Source: Isoetes taiwanensis | Taxonomy: Eukaryota > Streptophyta > Lycopodiopsida > Isoetales > Isoetaceae | Assembly (NCBI GenBank): GCA_021234155.1 | Contig: JAJEKV010000114.1 | Location: 883,654 to 947,653, forward strand | Length of the DNA: 64,000 nt | Reading direction: 5' to 3' | Part shown: positions 50,300-60,419 of the stretch, one piece after another | Layout of the letters: each line of letters begins with the position of its first letter | Numbering within the stretch: the first letter of the stretch is position 1 | Position numbers and translations under genes: made by a program | Notes under the pieces: generated by a model | Databases searched by the model: none | Told to the model about the DNA's origin: nothing | The model's input: only the letters and a program-made list of their open reading frames with translations

Positions 50300-50313
50300 T
50301 AATAACAAATAGC
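50300..50313 (+). repeat. LINE target-site duplication (right)
   Basis: Second copy of TAATAACAAATAGC. Confidence 0.92.
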
Positions 50314-50662
50314 ATTGCTAGCTTTCAAAACACAGCTTAGGCATTTTAGTGGACGATTTCTATCTACTTTATCCTATTTAACATGCACGACAAAACTGAA
50401 TCTAAACAAGTGGGCAGATTTTTAGGGTACGAACTCCACTATTTTAGAACCATGGAGTAAATTGCTCTGCACTTGCAATTTAGTGCGTTTCACCCAATTG
50501 ATTGTGGATCTTGGTTCTTGTTTCACCCAATTCATTGTGGATCTTGGTTCTGTTGGAAGCAAAATCATCACCGTTGTTTTCCAAATATAAGCAGAGTGTC
50601 ATCACGACAAGATTCTGTGGGAAAACATTTGTAAGTTGAACTGCAAGGGGAGGCATGCAACA

Positions 50663-51181
50663 TCAGTGGACAGGAGTCAAAAGGGGCTGTCCAGAAAAAT
50701 GTGCTTCCAGATTTTGCACTACCAGGTTTGCCATCTCCCTTCTGGTTTCCCATGTAGCACTTCCCACATGAGGCAACAAAACAACATTTTCCAAGGGAAA
50801 TAATTCCTCAGGTACATAAGGCTCATTTTCAAAGACATCTAGACCAGCAGCACCAAGCCGTCCCTCCAAAAGAGCTTTCACCAGCTCCTGTTCGTCAATA
50901 ACTGGCCCCCTAGCAACATTCACCACAGTTCCCACTGGGCCAAGCGCATCAATAACTTCTTTGTTCACAATATGTGTAGTCTCTCTGGTTAATGCACAGG
51001 TTATCACAAGCACATCAGAACCTTTTGCAAGTTCTAACACAGTTTTATAATAATGGTAAGCACAATCTGGCTTCTGGTTCCTGGAATAATATGCAATGTG
51101 GCACCCAAAGGCTTCTGCTCTTTGCGCCACAGCCATTCCAATCCTACCAAGCCCCACAATTCCAACCCGTTTCCCAGTAAC
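50663..51181 (-). CDS. Second alternative last exon of the hydroxypyruvate reductase gene (distal)
   Basis: A complete C-terminal half (172 codons plus stop), about three quarters identical by eye to the proximal last exon. It is preceded by a good acceptor (ATATGCAG before GTTACTGGG, coding [15 protein letters not shown]). All catalytic elements are intact: GLGRIG dinucleotide motif, VNVARGP arginine, ENEP glutamate, [11 protein letters not shown] histidine. No first exon lies between it and the proximal exon (only 258 bp), so it is either an alternative last exon spliced to the shared exon 1 or an orphan from a truncated tandem duplicate. The absence of any disabling change favours use. It would give a 317-residue protein. 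Confidence 0.75.
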   Translation of the reverse strand, partial: VTGKRVGIVGLGRIGMAVAQRAEAFGCHIAYYSRNQKPDCAYHYYKTVLELAKGSDVLVITCALTRETTHIVNKEVIDALGPVGTVVNVARGPVIDEQELVKALLEGRLGAAGLDVFENEPYVPEELFPLENVVLLPHVGSATWETRREMANLVVQNLEAHFSGQPLLTPVH

Positions 51182-51439
51182 CTGCATATTCATAAAGCTA
51201 TCAATGAATGTTTATAAAGCGCAAGCAGGAAAAAATCATTTCAAGGTTCTTCCAACTTGTGGCGCTAGTAAGATTCAGAGAAAGAAATTAAGAGTGGTTA
51301 AAATATATATTTCCTTGAACTATCAAACCTAGAATTTCAACTAGATGTCTATGTTACCAAAATAATTTATAGAAGACATTAAAGTGTCTAACCATAAATT
51401 ATCAGCTCAAACCTTGAATTTAAGTAACCAGCAGAAAGT

Positions 51440-53080
51440 TTATGGCAATATCATGTCATCAACAGGTGTCACAAGCGGCTTTCCAGTAAAATGTGCCTCC
51501 AAATTTCTCATTACTAAATCTGCCATTGCTCTACTGGTTTCCCATGTATCAGTACCTACATGTGGCAGCAAAACCACATTGTCTAGAAGAAATAATTCCC
51601 GAGGCACATGAGGCTCATTTTCATAAACATCCAACCCAGCGGCTCCAAGCCGTCCTTCTGAAAGGGCCCTGACCAATTCCTGCTCATCTACAACAGGCCC
51701 TCTAGCAACATTCACCAATGTTCCCAAAGGACCAAGTGAATCAATAACTTGCTTATTCACAATACGTGTGGTCTCTTTGGTCAGTGCACATGTTAGGAGA
51801 AGCATATCAGAATTTCTGGCCAGCTCTAAGACATTGTTGTAATAAAAATAAGGGCAATCTAATTTCTGCTTTCTGGAGTTGTATGCAATGGGGCACCCAA
51901 AAGATTCTGCTCTTTTCGCCACAGCCAATCCTATTCTACCAAGCCCAACGATTCCAAGACGCTTCCCACTCATCTGCACACCAGTGACAAGGCTATCAAT
52001 CCTATGACTTCGTCAATGCCATAGACACATTCCTAGTGTCTACATGAAAAAGGTAAAGTGAAATGTAACATGGGTCGAGATACTGGGTTATATAGTCCAG
52101 TTAAACCCAAAGCAATTTCTGGAATCGCTCATCATCTACTGCCTCAAATTTCTGTATGAGGCAACAAAACTGATTCACAGGAACTGTAATTCCTACACAT
52201 GGCTGATGTCCTGAGAAGCAACCTAAAAGAGGCCCAGCTGATGTTCAAATATGCTTTTAGGAGCTCTTTTACTGAAATATGTGCTCTTGAATGCTTTATA
52301 CACATGAAATGTTGTTATTATATAGTAGTGATAATACGAAAACCATGCCCCAGTATATAATAGTGGAAATGCTTCTGTGTTTTCTATTACATCCATTTGA
52401 AGCTGGGAACAAATAGCCAATGCCACAAAGAAGGTCTATCAAATTCTCCTTTTACACTACTCGATCTATTCTATGCCATACTAGAAGATAAGGTAAATGG
52501 TTATGTGTAAATGGCACAAGGTGGGGTTTCAAGACAAACTGCAAATAGGATTGGAAAGCCAAAACACAATGGAGGGTTTTAACAGCTCTCTTAACTTAAT
52601 CCTTCGAGACAAAAACAAATAAAACCATAAATTCCTAAAACTTACCTTGTAGGAAAGGGGAAAGTTCCCTTTGATTGGCCAAAGCCCCTGTCGAACATAT
52701 CTATCAGCAGCACATACTCTGCGCATGGTTGCCAACAGAAGGGCCATAGCAGTATCTGCAGTCTCATCAGTGAGAACATCAGGTGTATTTGTAACCATTA
52801 TTCCTCGCTCTTTGCATCTGGCGAGATCAATTTTATCCAACCCAACGCTAAAACTCGAAACGATTTCAAGATTTGGCAAAGCGTCTATCATTTCTCTGTC
52901 AGCACCCACTTCTGCATTGCCCACTATGCCACGGATCTTATGGGCATTCTGGGCAACAAAGGCTTTTTTATCTTGGGCTTCCCAAAGGCGCAAGTGCTCA
53001 AATTTTGAGTCCAGAGCTTGCTGCAGATCCGGAAGCATGGGCACAGTTTGAAGAATTACGGGTTTTTGTGAGGAACCCAT
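51440..53080 (-). CDS. Glyoxylate/hydroxypyruvate reductase, HPR2/HPR3-like (D-isomer 2-hydroxyacid dehydrogenase)
   Basis: Two exons: 52646-53080 (145 codons) and 51440-51973, joined by a 672-bp GT..AG intron (AAG/GTAAG donor, TGTGCAG acceptor) in phase 0. The 322-residue product is the usual length for plant NADPH-dependent hydroxypyruvate/glyoxylate reductases, which reduce hydroxypyruvate to glycerate in the extraperoxisomal photorespiration bypass. The N-terminal half has the substrate-domain phrases [10 protein letters not shown] and [16 protein letters not shown]. The second half has the Rossmann motif GLGRIG (155-160), Arg236 in NVARGP, Glu265 in ENEP and His283 in LPHVG, the family's catalytic triad. 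An in-frame upstream ATG at 53176 would add a 32-residue Ser/Phe/Arg-rich, acid-free leader. A near-identical alternative last exon lies just downstream at 50663-51181. Confidence 0.92.
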
Positions 53081-53176
53081 GATGGCTATTGAGAAGAAGC
53101 GTTTGGAGGAGAAAGAAGATGTGGCTATGGAGGAAAAGAGAGAGTGTGAAAAGAAGGGCTTGGATCTGACGATCAT
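53081..53176 (-). other. Possible N-terminal organelle-targeting extension of the reductase
   Basis: In frame with the reductase from an ATG at 53176: MIVRSKPFFSHSLF, then a Ser-rich stretch and KRFFSIAI before MGSSQKP. The 32 residues contain no Asp or Glu and many Ser, Phe and Arg/Lys, as mitochondrial or plastid presequences do. A TATTTTATAA box lies about 100 bp upstream (53275-53284), leaving room for transcription to include this ATG. Some plant HPR3 proteins are suspected to be plastid-targeted. Confidence 0.5.
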
Positions 53177-53274
53177 GATGGAAGAATGGGATCTGTTGTT
53201 GTTGCATCGCAAAGGTCGTCTCGAATAGATGGGATTTTTGTAGAGAGCAACTGGTTGTAGGATTAGGATTTTTG

Positions 53275-53284
53275 TTATAAAATA
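53275..53284 (-). promoter_or_regulatory. Candidate TATA box of the reductase gene
   Basis: TATTTTATAA on the minus strand, about 100 bp before ATG 53176 and 195 bp before ATG 53080. Assigned by position and sequence only. Confidence 0.4.
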
Positions 53285-54873
53285 AGATAACAAGTTGTCT
53301 AGTATTCTCGTATAGAAAGTTGCACATAGGCAAACCATTGCTCCAAATGTCACACCTAAGTTGCTGATGTGGTGACCTTTATTATGAGAATGCCAGAGCA
53401 TAGTTGCTAATATGGTGGCCTCTATACTGGGATGACATACTACACCCTCAAGTAAAGCCGCCATCGTAGGAGAGCCCTGAAGCCATGCTTGAGATACCGT
53501 GCTTGGAGTTTCCTCAATGCATTTGTTTCCTTGGTCTATCTAGTTCTGCCCTCCCTTCCAATAACATCAAGGCAAGCCATTCTTGCTTCTCATCCAACCA
53601 TATATCACCATGTGGCGACCATTCTAATTAGGAATGGAAACTGCCTCTTTGTTCTTGGCGTGACCTACTCCAACAGGTCGTCGGACCATCCTCTCTGGTG
53701 CAACAACCCGCCGTGACCTGCCACTTCACTTCGGATCTTGCCTTGACGTCGCTGGCTGCCGGCTCCCATTCCAGGACAAGAATCCACGACTTCTTGCTGC
53801 TCCACATCACATCATGTCACTTGGCACTGTTTCAAAACAATGAAGGTCAACAAAAAAAAATTGGCGGTTGCGTTCTTCGTGTTACAAAATCCAACCCCAT
53901 GCTTCTACATGCAATTTCTCGTTCTTTTGATGATATTAGTCTGTCTTTATCACTTTTCCACCATTCTTGCAATTTTTGGTGATTTGCTTGCTTCTAACTT
54001 GTTCATCCACTAGTTTGGCTTTGATGATTAGTCTTGTGATATTTATAATAGGTATTGTGGCGATCATTGGAATATCCTATCAGATGCGTTGGATATGCCA
54101 CTTTAGCGGCCCAGAATTAGAGGCTAATTTGTGTTATGTGGTGTGAGCGAGGGGCTTTCTTGTCTTGAATTCACATGACGTGGCATTAGGGCATCATCAG
54201 ATTGTCCATTCTTTGTGTGACTCTTGTGCTCTGCAATTTGATCTTGGGTGTTGACCCTAGCTCTGATATTAGATGCAGATCTAAGGTGCATGAAAGGCTG
54301 GCTTGTTCTGCTCCTTGTGCTACTTTGCTTAGGGGGTCATAGAACAGAATCGTGGGTCGTGGGTCTATGCTTTTCCACGAAGCTACGTAAGCCGAAGAAA
54401 TACAAGATTTAGGATCATTCTGCTCTGTTTTCCCTTTTCGCTCTAATTCCCCTTCTACTATTTTCTCTTATTGATCTGATGTGTTTAATCGGTGTCTTAA
54501 TAGCTCTGGAAAAGAGCTAAAAGGTCTTCTAATTTCTTAGCCAGAAGCTTATGTACTAGAGAAAGTTCCGATTGAGGAAATTTCTACGAGGGAATTTTCT
54601 GAGGCAAAGCCGCCAGATGAGGCAATGCCCAAGCGGCTATGTGTGGCAAAGTCCTAGGCGCTTCACAGAATTTCCGGTCCAAAAAATGATTTTCCGGTTC
54701 ACTAAAAATATAGCAGGATATACGGCCGATCAAAAAAATGGCGTATAAGGATTTATCCGATTCATATTTATATGTGTAGGATTTTTTTCGGTAAAAAAAT
54801 GAAGGTTATAGGATATTTTTTATAAGGGTAGTTTGTATATATTTTACTTCTTTATGGTTTATATTATCTTACC
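53285..54873. other. Non-coding, nothing recognised
   Basis: No supported gene. The open stretch at 53698-53982 has no domain. From about 54,560 the sequence has phrases that recur around 55,290-55,365 (CGAGGGAAT(T/A)TTCTGAG; TGCC(C)AAGCGGC), bracketing the hAT relic. These may be element termini. Confidence 0.4.
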
Positions 54874-55047
54874 ACTTATGGTTGTAGCACTGCGTGTTGT
54901 GAGCGTGGTTTCAGCAGAATTAACTTACTGAGGAATAAGTTTAGGAACCAGCTCAACACGGACACTCTTGATGCACTTGTTCGCATCTCATTGGAGGGAC
55001 CTAATACGGAAGACTTTAACTTTGCTGCAGCAACTACTCATTGGTGA
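54874..55047 (+). pseudogene. hAT transposase C-terminal dimerisation fragment
   Basis: 58 codons including the stop read TYGCSTACCERGFSRINLLR, then NKFRNQLNTDTLDALVRISL and EGPNTEDFNFA. The C-E-R-x-F-S..N..K/R..R..L..D.L..L..I...GP pattern is the conserved hAT dimerisation region. No upstream catalytic domain was seen, so only the 3' end of the gene remains. Confidence 0.85.
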
Positions 55048-55380
55048 AATGCTGCTAATTATAGGCACATTTTCACAGGATTATGACTTGTTTATGTTAA
55101 TTTTATTGCAATTTAATACAAAAATCAACTGTCCTTTGTAGGCTATAAATTTGTTTTAATATCCTTTTATTTTTGAGAATCGAAGGAAATTTTCCGAACC
55201 AAAATTTTATTACTAGGATAAATCCCATTCAAATTTGTAGGTGCATGTTCATCCCACGGCTAGAAGGAAATTTTCCTATTCGTTTAAAATACTTTGCCAT
55301 ACACTGCCAAGCGGCGAAACTGCAGCGCCACCGAGGGAATATTCTCGAGGGAATATTCTGAGACGGGGAACTTGCCCTTA

Positions 55381-55404
55381 CGTAATGACCATTAGGCTTA
55401 AATT
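55381..55404 (+). repeat. 24-bp inverted repeat, left arm
   Basis: CGTAATGACCATTAGGCTTA plus AATT pairs in inverse orientation with 55940-55963 (23 of 24 bases). This could mark the termini of a small non-autonomous DNA element of about 580 bp. Confidence 0.7.
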
Positions 55405-55776
55405 ACGGCATTATTCCCTTGAAATTATAGCACGTAACTGTGCTCTGGGTTTTGCGAAGCGGCGCCGCTTTCTCTGTTCTAGCATGCCAGGTTTTTTCTT
55501 GCACGGTGCAAGCTATGAAGCTATGGAGTGCACTTCCGGCGGCCAGGTGAGGTAAGAAGGTTATTCTTTTGCGGAATCGAGATGAGATGAGATGTCAGCC
55601 GAATCGAGGCAATGCCGAATCGAGGCCTGAGATCTCAGCCTCAAAATCATCGTCTCAACTGCTGAACCTGCTTTTGTGGAAGGCCGCTCAACCTGCTATT
55701 GCTGAGGGCCGCTCAATCTGCTTCACCAAGGCTGGATAAAATCTTTGAAGTTTGCTAGAAAGCCATCGAATCCCCC

Positions 55777-55881
55777 CAAAACAGGGGATTCAACAGACCA
55801 AAACAGGGGATTCAAACAGACCAAAACAGGGGATTAAACAGATCAAAACAGGAGATTAAACAGACCAAAACAGGGGATTCA
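55777..55881 (+). repeat. Minisatellite, ~21-22-bp unit, five copies
   Basis: Consensus CAAAACAGGGGATT(C/A)AACAGAC, with units differing by one or two bases. It lies inside the region bounded by the 24-bp inverted repeat. Confidence 0.9.
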
Positions 55882-55939
55882 AAGCATGAACAAGGGCAAT
55901 GGACAATTACGAAAATCTCAGGCACAACAGGGCTGTGGA

Positions 55940-55963
55940 AATTTAAGCCTAATGTTCATTACG
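55940..55963 (+). repeat. 24-bp inverted repeat, right arm
   Basis: Reverse complement of 55381-55404 with a single mismatch. It abuts the left arm of the foldback at 55953. Confidence 0.7.
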
Positions 55964-56138
55964 CTTGCTAATTTGAAGGACTCGAGGCTTTACGGTTGTA
56001 AAGGCCTTGGCGGCGCCGCCAAACTCAGCGGCGCACTCGCGGCTCCGCCGCTCATGTGCCACCTCGTTTGGCGGAGTCGCCAAGGTCTTTACAACGCGTA
56101 AAGCCTCTCCTCCTTCAAATTACCTAGTACGTAATGCA
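55953..56138. repeat. 186-bp foldback (long inverted repeat)
   Basis: Arms of about 72 bp (55953-56024 and 56066-56138) pair almost throughout; for example AGGCTTTACG..TTGTAAAG matches the reverse complement of CTTTACAACGCGTAAAGCCT. The 41-bp spacer holds its own inner stem (AGCGGCG / CCGCCGCT). It looks like a foldback MITE or a hairpin-RNA-forming locus. Confidence 0.85.
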
Positions 56139-56665
56139 CAGTTGGGCGAATTATGTTCTGCCATGTGGTAACTAGGAACAGCTTTTTCTTCCTCTGTTTC
56201 TGGCAGCGAACACTGCTCTGGCATCAATCTCTTCCACAGAGCCGCATTTAGTAAAGGTTCAAAGTGGTTTATGGCGTTAAGAAACAGAACTGATTGCATA
56301 GCCGTAATCTGAGAGCAAAATGTTGTTCCTTTGCCAGAGCAGAGTTTAGGTACTTCGGTGGCAATTTATGCAGAGAACCATGCCCACAACCTAACCTGAC
56401 ATCCTTCCTTTTATATATTGATTTTGATCAGAAGTAAGAAGTCTGGTACTTCGGTTAAGGAACCTCGACTTTGGAGCTTTGGCTATTCAGATTCTAAGAA
56501 AGTGGAGCTTTTTAGATTTACTCCTAAGCATGGGTCTTTGGCTTACCGCCCGATATCAAGAAGTCATGAGGTCTTTGGCCGAAATCATAAGGCCTGTGCA
56601 TTTGAAGACCTGGTTCAAGAGGAAGCTGGAGAAACGAAAAAGATGGTGGGGAGGGATTTGAGAGT
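56139..56665. other. Non-coding, nothing recognised
   Basis: The open stretch at 56418-56669 has no domain and overlaps the 3' end of the minus-strand methyltransferase gene. It may be that gene's 3' untranslated side. Confidence 0.4.
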
Positions 56666-59600
56666 CTAAATTCGGTGTCGCAGGAGATAACTCCGCCATA
56701 GCCAGAGCTTCCAAAAAACAAACAAGGCATTCTTAGAAAACAGAAGTTCCTGTTTTTCGTCTGGCAAGCTGTGTAAGGAACTGACTCGTGATTTGGTGTA
56801 TGCTACTGCATCTGCGTCGACGTCAATGGCTACGCAGTTGCGGCCCTTCTGTAGTGCACAAGCCAACGTGGTGCCAGATCCTGAAAAGGCGTCAACGACC
56901 CAATCTCCAGGTTGCGAGAACATCTCCAGAAGCGTGTTAATTAGTCTCTGAGGCTTCTGGTAGGGATTGACAATGCGTCCCTGGTGAACTGGGTCTGTGA
57001 GCTTTTGTAAGACTGCTGGGCATTGAAAAGCATTGCGAAAATCCATGCCAGTAGTATTATAGTGCATTTGGCTTCTCTGCCCAGATACGCTATGGTAGCC
57101 TATGTGAATCTGCTCCCACACGTTGACAAGTCTAGCACCACCACCTCCCCTAATATTCGTCTTTAACCCTCGCAAAGAAAGAAAACACTTTTTGTATTCG
57201 CTATGCCCGCATGGAGAAAACAACTAGACACTTACCATATGGCGTCAGTAACCAGCCTTGCAATGGGTCTTCATAGCCGCTTGCACCATACCGGCCTGGT
57301 TAGTTGAGTGGAAGACGACAATCCTCCAGAGCGGAGCAGTGTTTATCTTAACAAACCTCCCCAAAAAAGAATCAAACTCGGCGTACGTAAATGAAGAGAC
57401 ATCACCACGGCTGTCAGGCAACTTAAACTCGTAAGGTATGTCAGCTATGCACAAGGAATAGTTGCCAGGTCTCAAAGTGTGGTCAAGTTTGACACAATTC
57501 CCACGATACACCCTCGATAAAGACAATTTTGGCCAAACATATCAAATCTTTCAAACTCAAAGGGACCAAACTCGCTTTTCGACTTCTTGAGACTTTTTCA
57601 GCTTTGACCGCTCCTCCTTAGCTAGCCGGACCATGTTTAAAAATCCAGGTGGCATGGGGTCTTTCTTTTTCTGAAAGCCGAAAAAATTTGTAAGAAACAA
57701 AACGACAGCTCCCTCACTCCTGTGCTATGCGCGCATAACATGGGAGCGAGGGACCTGTGGTAGTGCTATGCCAAGGTCCCTCAATCACATGCTATGCGCG
57801 CATAGCACAGGTACAAAAACGAATACCTTAACTCAAGCAGCAAGAAGGAGAAACAAATGACATACCCAGTTGGTAAAGTTGGTGGCATATTGATTTTTTT
57901 TTTCGTCTGAGGACCACGTGGGGTATAATTCCCGCACCTTCTCCCAGTTGTCGCAGTTGAGGTGAACCATTAACTGTTGCTGACAGAGTGCACAATCTTT
58001 TTGGCTGCAAACGTTCCAAGAGGTTAATAACAAATATTGGAAAAAATGTGGGTGTGTAATGTAGGCTTACTGCTTAAATTCTCTCTGCATCTCTTCCAGA
58101 GTGAACTGTTTATCAACAATCTTTTGCAGGACCTCACAAACTTTGTCAACATTTTTTAGGCCTTGCATTTCACGCCAGGCCATTATGCCCATATCCTTTT
58201 GCTTTGCGGGATCATTTTTTTCCCTCTTGGAATCCGTTGACTTGCCTTTAGTTTTTAAAGTGCCCTCAGAGAACATGTCAAAAATTTTTTCTTGTAGCTC
58301 CCAGACCTAACATAGAAAACAACAAGCATGTTAAAAAAATATTTAAGAGCCATGCGGGCATAGCCAAAGGCGAAGGTCGAGAGAAAATACTTACACGTCC
58401 ATGCCGGAAAGCTAACTGAAAATAATTATCATATTTTATAAGAGATGCTCTGGCATCTGAGGTGGAGTAAGTTAGGCGAAAGACTCAAGATGGCGCCTTT
58501 GTTCTTTTAAGGCCAGGTATAGAGCCTGGTCTTCCTTAATATCTTTCTCACCTTGGTGCTCTGAACGGAAGAGTTCATATTCCTTGTGCATGAATTTAAT
58601 TTTATCTGTGAAGCTCATACTCATCCAATACTCATTGTCCACGTTGTGGCTCATTGCAAGCAGCTTTGCCTTTGAGTCAGTGACACCCACGTAAACAAAG
58701 GCAAAGATTTGTGAAACGCAATGCTCCTTTGTTTCCTTGTATAGCTGTCTTCTTGCCTTGAAACTGTGGGTGCCCCCAAAACATAGTATCTGTAGTTCTC
58801 GTCCTCTTCCTTAACGCGACTCCCTTATCATTACCTTTGGCGGGATCAACTATACAAATATGAGGAGCTGTTGTTGCATTCGGCCTGTCTCTTATTCTTT
58901 CTTTCAGTGCAGTTAAGTGGCCACAGTAAATTTTTCGGACCTGCAGTTGTCTTACACCTTGCTCATCCTTAGGTGCAAGCTTTACATAGTCTACAGAGAG
59001 ATGCATGATGCCGGGCACGCGACATCTCAGCTCGATTTCCTCGAGCTTCTTACTTGCCATATCCTTCTCCTTGCTTGTTATCTTCGTGCCCGGTCCTGAC
59101 GGCAAAGCTTGCTTAAGGGCCTTCCTGGCAGCTTTTGAGAGCGGAGGTGATGTGGTTGTAACCAGGCCAGCCTTGTAGTAATTTCTTTTACCTTTTTTTT
59201 AGGTGGCTCCTCCTCTTCCTCCTCTACATCCTCCTCTTCAATTTCCTCTACTTCTTCCTCCTCTTCCTCATCTTCGACCACTTGCAAAGTGGCGCTCCCC
59301 GTTGCTTTGGAAAGGGTAAGTTTTGGAGCAGAGGGCATTGCATCTTTCAATAATTTAGGAACAGAGGCACTAGAAGTTAAAATAGGATCCTTGCACAATA
59401 GCAGGTCCTTCAAAATGGTGACAAGATCCTGCAAAGAAACATTCCATTAGCGCAAGAAGAACATTAAAGTTTCTCAAGCTATGCGCGCATAGACAATACT
59501 TACAATTTTTGCTTTCATTCTGGCCTGAATGTAACCCTGCATGTCCTCGGGAGACGACAGACTGAGCTTAAAGAAATGGGGGTCCACCGAGTAAACATGT

Positions 59601-60419
59601 TGAGACCCCTTAGTCGATGTGGTGCAGTTAATATGAAACATACCGAAGAGCTCGGTATCTATTAACCTGCCACATCTCTTGAAGCTGTCCAAGTCTTTGG
59701 GTTCTTTACCAAAACTGTCACAAATGTACAGATACAAAAAATGGGCCGTTACAGGCTCACCAGTTCCTCTTACAAGTAGCCACTGCTGGTCCTTACAGAA
59801 ATAGGAACCGTCCTCAGTGATCATGAAAGGTGTATTGGCAGGTGCATCATCCTTCGGTCGATTCTTATCCTTTGTTGGCTTCCTCTTCTTGGCAGCCTTG
59901 TGGGAGGAGCCTGCTTCAGGATTTTTCTTGGTTCTACAAGACAGAAAAAACATATTAAAAGACAGCTAGAAAATGTACAAGCACAAGCAGATCTAACATT
60001 GGAAAGGCCTATGCGCGCATAGACAACAGCAAGTAAAAAACATTATGCCTATGCGCGCATAGACAATGGCAGGATAAAAGGTAAATGCCTATGCGCGCAT
60101 AGACAAGGGATGCTAAAAATGTTGGTGCCTATGCGCGCATAGACAATACAAGAAGAGAAAAAACAATATGCCTGTGCGCGCAAAAACAATAATAAGAAAA
60201 AAGACAGAATGCCTATGCGCGCATAGACAATGAAAGAAAAAAACACTAAATGCTACTGTCCAAGAAGAAATTCGGCAAACAGGATGTCCAAAAAGCTAAA
60301 AATCAACTATCTTTGACTCTAACCAAAAGTCCCTAAACGGGCAACATTTGGTATAAAATTTCTAACAAGTACTGTAAACTACTACTGGCTGAGATGTTTA
60401 CGTACCTTCCACCTGACAT
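56666..60419 (-). CDS. ParB-like domain + beta-class DNA N6A/N4C methyltransferase (seven exons, frame-broken)
   Basis: Proposed exons on the minus strand: 60406-60419 (ATG, MSGGR start), 59504-59933, 58395-59428, 58071-58306, 57866-58004, 57236-57670 and 56666-57168, all with GT..AG introns and matching phases where testable (about 930 codons). Order of parts: basic N-terminus (KKRKPTKDK); an unrecognised globular region; an acidic Glu tract; a ParB/sulfiredoxin-like region (YYVLGGTHSFKARRQLY, then KLLAMSHNVDNEYW); a Cys-containing segment (QKDCALCQQQL); the methyltransferase. In the last, motif IV reads IADIPYEF and motif I reads VVDAFSGSGTTLACA, then VAIDVDAD. Motif IV before motif I is the beta-class order. 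DIPY replaces the usual DPPY. At least six frame breaks each fit one missing base, mostly in a homopolymer (for example near 59195, 58817, 58773 and 58485). It is either a young pseudogene or affected by assembly error. Confidence 0.7.
57201..57214. repeat. Palindromic motif variant in methyltransferase intron 6
   Basis: CTATGCCCGCATGG, a three-base variant of CTATGCGCGCATAG, inside the 67-bp intron 57169-57235. Confidence 0.7.
57725..57805. repeat. Two palindromic motifs in methyltransferase intron 5
   Basis: CTATGCGCGCATAA at 57725-57738 and the perfect CTATGCGCGCATAG at 57792-57805. Both lie in intron 57671-57865, flanked by a further inverted phrase (GGGACCT..AGGTCCC). Confidence 0.9.
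58350..58363. repeat. Palindromic motif variant in methyltransferase intron 3
   Basis: CCATGCGGGCATAG within intron 58307-58394. Confidence 0.7.
59479..59492. repeat. Palindromic motif in methyltransferase intron 2
   Basis: Perfect CTATGCGCGCATAG, six bases downstream of the GTAAGT donor in intron 59429-59503. Confidence 0.9.
60001..60232. repeat. Six-copy ~40-bp tandem array of the palindrome
   Basis: TGCCTATGCGCGCATAGACA cores at 60009, 60049, 60089, 60129, 60172 (degenerate) and 60213, with spacing 40, 40, 40, 43 and 41 bp. The sequence between cores is A-rich and variable, so core and spacing are conserved while spacers are not. It lies within intron 1 (59934-60405) of the methyltransferase gene and upstream of the divergent transposase-like gene. 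Confidence 0.95.

Noticed and set aside
51182-51439. A separate first exon for the distal reductase exon
   Set aside because: Only 258 bp are available between the two last exons, with no open frame resembling the substrate-binding half.
60001-60232. CRISPR-like array (repeat cores with variable spacers)
   Set aside because: Plant nuclear context, spacers of only ~20 bp, palindromic 14-bp core and no cas genes. The same core occurs singly in nearby introns.
60049-60246. 65-codon minus-strand open frame with repeated VYARIG-like phrases
   Set aside because: It is the palindrome array read through in one frame and lies in the proposed intron 1.
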